Source: Buddleja alternifolia (lineage: Eukaryota; Streptophyta; Magnoliopsida; Lamiales; Scrophulariaceae). From it: a DNA stretch of 64,000 nucleotides. How positions within the stretch are numbered: the stretch's first letter is position 1; each line of letters begins with the position of its first letter. The notes under the pieces were generated by a model. The model did not search any database. It saw only the letters and a program-made list of their open reading frames with translations, and was not told where the DNA came from. A program made the position numbers and the translations under genes. The stretch is taken from NCBI GenBank assembly GCA_019426215.1, contig CM033400.1, forward strand, positions 24,226,568 to 24,290,567. Reading direction: 5' to 3'. Shown here piece by piece: positions 59,049 through 64,000 of this stretch.

Positions 59049-59464
59049 GGCTTCGTTTGTTTATGTTTTAAGTTCAAATATTGAAAATTTCTCGAAGAAT
59101 GTGTAGTACGGGTGTTCATGTGAATTTGATGTAATATGTTGGTGTGTTTGTTTATATTTTTTAAATATAGTTGGATTATGTATAATGTGTCAAATTAATA
59201 ATGATTGGTTCATGTATGATGAGTTAAATAATTGTAAAGTATGAAAAATGAAGAGAAATATATTGTAAATTAAATGAATGTTGATTGATAATTGTGTGAA
59301 ATGATGTCTATAGTAATTGATGGGCAATTATATTAGAGAATGAAAAAGTGAGTTTGAAAAAAAAATATGTATTTTGGTTGAATATAGTTTGTAGTGTAGA
59401 TTTTTAGGATTTTGTGATCCAGAAAACTGAATATAAGAATTGAAAACATAAAAAAAGAAAGGCC
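59049..59464. mobile_element. Tourist-like MITE
   Basis: 416 bp. GGCTTCGTTTGTTTATGTTT at the left is mirrored at the right (complement of GGCCTTTCTTTTTTTATGTTT). It is flanked by TTA on both sides (59046-59048, 59465-59467). The interior is AT-rich with no coding. Confidence 0.6.
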
Positions 59465-59741
59465 TTAGATTTTTGTAGTTCAAAAACCAAATCAATTTTC
59501 AGTTTCTTTCTGCAAGTTTTTGGTTAAAAAATCTACATATCCTCAAAATTTGGATTATTTACACCCATCTTTTCTGAAGTATTATGCTTTGAAAAAAAAC
59601 CTCCTCTCATATATTAAAATTTGACATTCATCACCTCTTTACTCAAAAAATTATATGTACTACATTTTTAACCCTTAATTCGTTTATTTACTTTCTATGT
59701 CCCTTTCCTTCCTTTCTTTTTTTATTCATATATAATGTCAA

Positions 59742-59825
59742 AGAATATATTTGTTGAAATATGTTATTTCTTTTTGTCATTATAGAATATATTTGTTGAA
59801 ATCTGTTATTTCTTTTTGCTACAAA
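59742..59825. repeat. Two tandem copies of a 42-bp unit
   Basis: The unit starts AGAATATATTTGTTGAAAT and is repeated at 59784 with few differences. Confidence 0.85.
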
Positions 59826-59946
59826 ATATGTAATTATTAATAAGAGGTAAGGTGAATTATTAAAAAACAAACCCTTGGCTAAGGATGCGGTAAATATGGT
59901 AATTGGTAAGAGATGAGAAATCAAGGGGTAAATTCTCAAAACGCGA

Positions 59947-60017
59947 CGCTAGAGGAAGGGTTGAACCTTCGACCTTGTGGTTAACAACCACGCTCTAACC
60001 AACTGAGCTACTCCATC
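59947..60017 (-). tRNA. tRNA-Asn(GTT)-like gene, probably degenerate
   Basis: The minus strand carries a perfect A box (TAGCTCAGTTGG), D stem GCTC/GAGC, anticodon loop TTGTTAA with GTT, T stem GAAGG/CTTCC and a B box GGTTCAACC. Against the plant tRNA-Asn pattern it is about 3 nt short: two bases are missing from the 5' side of the anticodon stem (leaving about four pairs) and one near the T-stem/acceptor junction. The acceptor stem has one clear mismatch. It is either a variant gene or, more likely, a tRNA pseudogene or SINE head. Confidence 0.5.
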
Positions 60018-62352
60018 AACGGGTCCAAAATTCTAAAAGTATTTTATTTATTTAACCAGTTTCAAATTTTATTAAGGAAATAAGATCATGTTTCTTTTAC
60101 AATATGTATAATATTTTGCCATCAACATCGAGTAAAAAAATCAAGTGAGAAAAAAAATTAGAGAAAAAAGGGGTTGAATTTTGTTGGCTGAATAATGAGA
60201 AGTTGCCGAAATTTGGCTCAAATCAAGCCATATATATACAAAAAGTTAGAGGGGCAATTTAGGAAAAGAATTCAACCAATCACAGTAAAGAGCTATAAAA
60301 TTGACTAAATGACTAATTTGGTACATTATTTAATTTCAAAAAAACATATACGACAGTAAATATAATTCAAGGGGCAATTTGTATTTAGCCGTTTCTATTA
60401 TTGTTTACACATGCATTACAAAATGTTTTGGATGACATTTCAATGATCTAGAACTAAGCAAAGTTTCTTTTTTATATTTTAAATGAACTGAAGAAGACCC
60501 GACGTGTTAATTCCATTCAATAATTCAATAAGAAATTTTTTTAGTTCCGACTTCTATTTGATTCTACTTAACTAATCATAAAATAATATGAAATTATTAC
60601 GAGCCATCAATGTCAAATAAGAGAATTTATACAAACTTAAAATAATTATAGTTTGTTTAATAACAATATACTTAGTTAATTTACCATTAAGATTTTTTTC
60701 AATAATTTAGTTTCTCTAAATATTATTCAAGAAATTGTATTGACTAATCTTCTCATTTTAAGTGCATTGAAGTATTTTAAATGTTCATTCAATTGATTAT
60801 AATCATGCATGATTTCAAAAACCTTATATATTTTATCAAATATATTTATGAAACTAAATCATTAATGTTAGTAGAAGAATATTTATTGGGATATGGCTTG
60901 TGCTTTGTTTAGGAAAAAATGCCAGGAATATAATCCAAAATATGATGACTACAAGAATCACATCAAAAAATGAAAAAAAATATACCACCATAATGTTATT
61001 AAATTTTTTTTATTGCCCAGTAGCTTTTACATGCAATATACGTATTCTTTTCCTTCTACATTTTTATCAAAAAAAGTTAATTTTATAAATGAAAAGATAT
61101 ATTCAATTGTGATGAATCAAATAAAAGGGAAAGCACTTTATACGCCAATAAATTCTAATTTCTCGAAGAATGTGATTGAAATTCAAAACAGAGACACATT
61201 AGATAATCTTGAGAAAAAACATGCTATGGCGGCTACAGAAAATAGGGGGGGAAATGGAGCGAATGAAAATAAAGACTACACTTAAATCTAATTTTTGAGC
61301 AATAATGAAGAGACATTTGCAATTACATAAAGAATTCAAGACAGGGAAAAAGAAGAGTACATTTAATTCATAAAAAATAAATAAAAGAAAAAACAAATGA
61401 AGCATGAATTTAGATAAGAATTCGTTTGTTTACTATATAAGTTTCGTTCTTCAATAACTTAATGCTTCTATATATTGATTCGGTCTTTCATTTCAATTCA
61501 TATTTAATTTTCAAATAATTAGAGTTTATTGGATAATAATCACATATTAAATTATTACTGAAGTTTTGAATAGATAATATTTCCAAATAAAAACATCTAT
61601 ATACATGAATACATCTATATACATGAATTATCTAACGAGTGCATAATTCACGTGTAAGACATGTATTATTTACTAGTTGAGATATTCTTAGGAGTTTTGA
61701 GGACTCCAAATCTCAGTGCTCCTAAGAATGATTCGTATTGCTAAAACATGAAGAGAAAAGTACAGCATAGGTCTGCTTAAAATGTCCTCAAAAATCAAGT
61801 ATCAGATTTACTAAAAGAAGAGCCAAAGTATATATACGCATCTAATGGATGCTATAATTGATCAACAGAAGTTGCATCAGACAATTCAATTTAACCAAAT
61901 CATATCATTACTACACTTTCCCAGTCGCAAGAGAGGGAAAAAAGAAAAGAGAAAAAAGGACAATTACAAAGTCATAAGATTTTTCCACCCCAAAAATAGG
62001 AAACTGTACATTGCAATCCATATTAAGTTAATCAAATGATCAAGCTTAAGTCGTTATGCATCAAACCTAATCTACAAAATATTGCTAAAAAATACAACTA
62101 TATCGCACTGCTAATCAAGCTACAACTAGAGGCTAACCTTTATCATATATTTCCAATATCTACAAGAAGAGGTAAGAGAAGGGAAATTCTAGTCCGAACC
62201 AGGTTCAGCCGATCCAAGTGTAATTTGTTTTTTATCTTATAGTTAATCAATCACATGATAATAGTAATTCCCTCATTATATGAATTACCCTTGGGTGCAG
62301 CCAGACTAGGTCCATATTAGAATTTTCAGTAATAGAATGTTTTATTTGAATT
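60018..62352. other. AT-rich intergenic stretch
   Basis: No gene is recognised. The ORF-like frames at 60900-61290 use AT-poor-complexity codons and match nothing I know. One clean small inverted repeat occurs: ATTCTTAGGAG at 61684-61694 and its complement at 61719-61729, with a further 4-bp stem inside. Confidence 0.55.
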
Positions 62353-64000
62353 CTACTTCTTCTTCTTCGAAGAGAAAATTTTACCAAATAACCCTTGTGC
62401 TTTAGGAGGGTTTTTATCTTTCCTTTGTTTTGTAGAGTATATACTAACAGCTGGACCCGAGCTTTCTCCAGTAGTATTACGTTCATCTTTCAGAATCCTC
62501 AATAATTCCATGGCCATGGCCTTCGCTCTCTCGTTCCCATTAATGGATACACTGACAAGGGCCGGGACTTCCTCCATAACAAGCTGACAATATTCGCTTC
62601 TTTGAGAGCACAAAGAAAGAAGAACTGAAACAGCATGCTCTTGGTCTTCAAGACTGTCTTTGTCAAGTATTTTAGCAATTGAACCAATACAACCATCACT
62701 TTCAGCAATACACACTTTTGCATCTTCATTGCCACACAAATTCTTCAAAATGGTTACACAAAATCTAGCTAGAGTATCATCTTCAAGAAATGGGATTATT
62801 TTGGGGATGAGCTCAGAAGGGATGAGTAAGGAACTAATTATATCGCAATTTGAGGACAAATTCGTCATTATATTTAAGGCCGGTTCGAGCAATTCTTGAA
62901 TTTGGCTGTCTAGTATGTTTAAGATGCCAATAAATGCATTGGATGATGCCAATAAATGAAGACATTGTTGGTGGAAGGATAAGACCTCTAAAATGGAGAG
63001 AGCCTGCTTCGAGACCTCTGTATCAAGAAATGATGCCAAGAGACCGTACGTATCTTCCTTTATGTACGATGTAGTGTTTCTGTATCATCCAAGAAAGAAG
63101 TGAAGTAGATTAGTAGAGCAAAATATTTCAAAATAATCTGTACTAGATTAATCATCACCACTACTCTCAATTCAAAAAAACAAAAAAAATTAACTTGGAT
63201 TATCATTTTCGCTTTATTATTTTATTTTTTTTTTAACACATGTAAACAATCCCAATAGAATAAGTAGCACAATTTTCCTAATTATCCATTGACACTTTTT
63301 ATATTAGAAAATTCTTTGGTAATTTCTTTTCTTGCACCCTCAATCCCACCAGCTACAAAATGATATAGTAAATATTAAATATGAATAATTACATGCACAT
63401 CCCCTCGCTATTGCGTAATTACCACAAGTCCCTGAGCTTTTTGCAAATTAACAAGATACCCTTGTCAAGTCCTGACAACTCGAACATAGGGGGTAAAATT
63501 GTACTCTGCTTTTTGCTTTTATTGACGGATAAAATTGTAATAAGCTTTCTCGTAATTACGACAAATTTATCAAGACTATGGTAATTTCTCAAGACTCTGG
63601 GTGTTTCTCATAATTAGGGTCTCACGCAGGGGTGTCTATTTAATTTACCCTGTTAAATATTTTCCATAATTTCAGTTACCATTGACTACAAAATTTTTGT
63701 CAAGAACTAGTTAAGAAGATAATAAAATTAGCACGAAGATGTATAAAATTACCTGTATTTCTGCAGAAATTCTAACAATAACTGGCATCCGGTCAATAGT
63801 GCTTCCACATCACGACCGTCGTGCGCATCCTTCAAGAAACTAAGGAGTAGTTGAATAAACTTTCCCAGTGGAATGGCTAACCAAGATTCATCACTCTTGT
63901 TCAATAACCTTTTCACATCTTCGACTGCTTTACAGCGCGAACCCCAAGGAAGTGTACTAAACTTAGAGAGAAACTCCATATCTATTTCATGTGGGGAGGG
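62353..64000 (-). CDS. U-box/ARM-repeat E3 ubiquitin ligase, C-terminal part
   Basis: Two exons are visible: 64000-63752 (open at the window edge, reading PSPHEIDMEFLSKFSTLPWG at its start) and 63079-62353. They join in frame as QKYR/NTTSYIKEDTYG, with R split AG|A. About 325 residues are seen, built of armadillo-type helices (for example FCVTILKNLCGNEDAKVCIA, GCIGSIAKILDKDSLEDQEH and AVSVLLSLCSQRSEYCQLV). They end in a basic tail GKIFSSKKKK. The pattern is that of plant PUB-ARM proteins, in which an N-terminal U-box recruits an E2 and the ARM region binds substrate or partner kinases. The U-box itself must lie beyond 64000, so this assignment is by the ARM part only. The 672-bp intron holds a MITE. 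Confidence 0.8.
63388..63650. mobile_element. MITE in the U-box gene intron
   Basis: Begins TTACATGCACATCCCCTCGC, with GCGTAATTACCACAAGTCCC next. Ends GTCTCACGCAGGGGTGTC followed by AATTTACCC. Same family as 28249-28649, and also intronic. Confidence 0.6.

Noticed and set aside
60900..61405. Open frames of 60-90 codons
   Set aside because: AT-driven composition and no recognisable motif; not supported as a gene.
1..64000. CRISPR array, bacterial operon, prophage or organelle insertion
   Set aside because: No regularly spaced repeats, no cas or phage genes, no chloroplast or mitochondrial gene recognised; introns and retrotransposons show nuclear plant DNA.

Overview
The window is nuclear DNA from a flowering plant. 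It is AT-rich, its genes are split by GT-AG introns, and most of it is made of dated layers of transposable elements. The disease-resistance gene has the N-terminal architecture of the potato R1 (late blight) family, which is best known from asterids, so an asterid eudicot (Lamiales or Solanales) is the likeliest source. That placement is inference.

Five host genes are supported. They are: a single-exon peroxisomal enoyl-CoA delta-isomerase ending in SRL (17619-18362, minus); a four-exon DUF829/TMEM53-like alpha/beta-hydrolase (24420-28956, plus); a two-exon R1-type NLR immune receptor (49875-53261, minus); a five-exon APC10/DOC1 subunit of the anaphase-promoting complex (56553-58459, minus); and the last two exons of a U-box/ARM-repeat E3 ligase that runs off the right edge (62353-64000, minus). 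I joined the exons by hand, and every junction keeps frame with consensus splice sites. There is no operon logic; the genes look independent.

Region by region: 1-16.2 kb is an old repeat graveyard. It has a Helitron 3' end, a Ty3/gypsy pol remnant, a solo LTR with target duplication, the 5' LTR and gag of a Ty1/copia element, a second Helitron copy in opposite orientation, and the 3' end of another copia element with its LTR. From 17.6 to 29 kb lie two genes separated by DNA-transposon derivatives (Tourist-like, long-TIR and hAT types); a tRNA-derived SINE sits in an intron. From 28.9 to 34.4 kb is intergenic with nested TIR and hAT elements. From 34,448 to 49,110 there is one short-LTR copia element (called A) with a clear 5-bp target duplication. 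It has been blown apart by a second copia element (B, 35,217-44,391), by a solo LTR, and by a hAT element inside its own LTR. From 49.9 to 64 kb is the gene-rich part: NLR, APC10 and U-box genes with MITEs, a solo LTR and a SINE close to their promoters or in introns.

I found no CRISPR array, no bacterial system and no convincing evidence for a wholly new biological system. The most informative things are the reconstructable order of nested insertions, a deletion that removed both an LTR edge and part of the host element, back-to-back perfect palindromes in the leader of copia B, and short target duplications that fix the exact borders of about a dozen elements.
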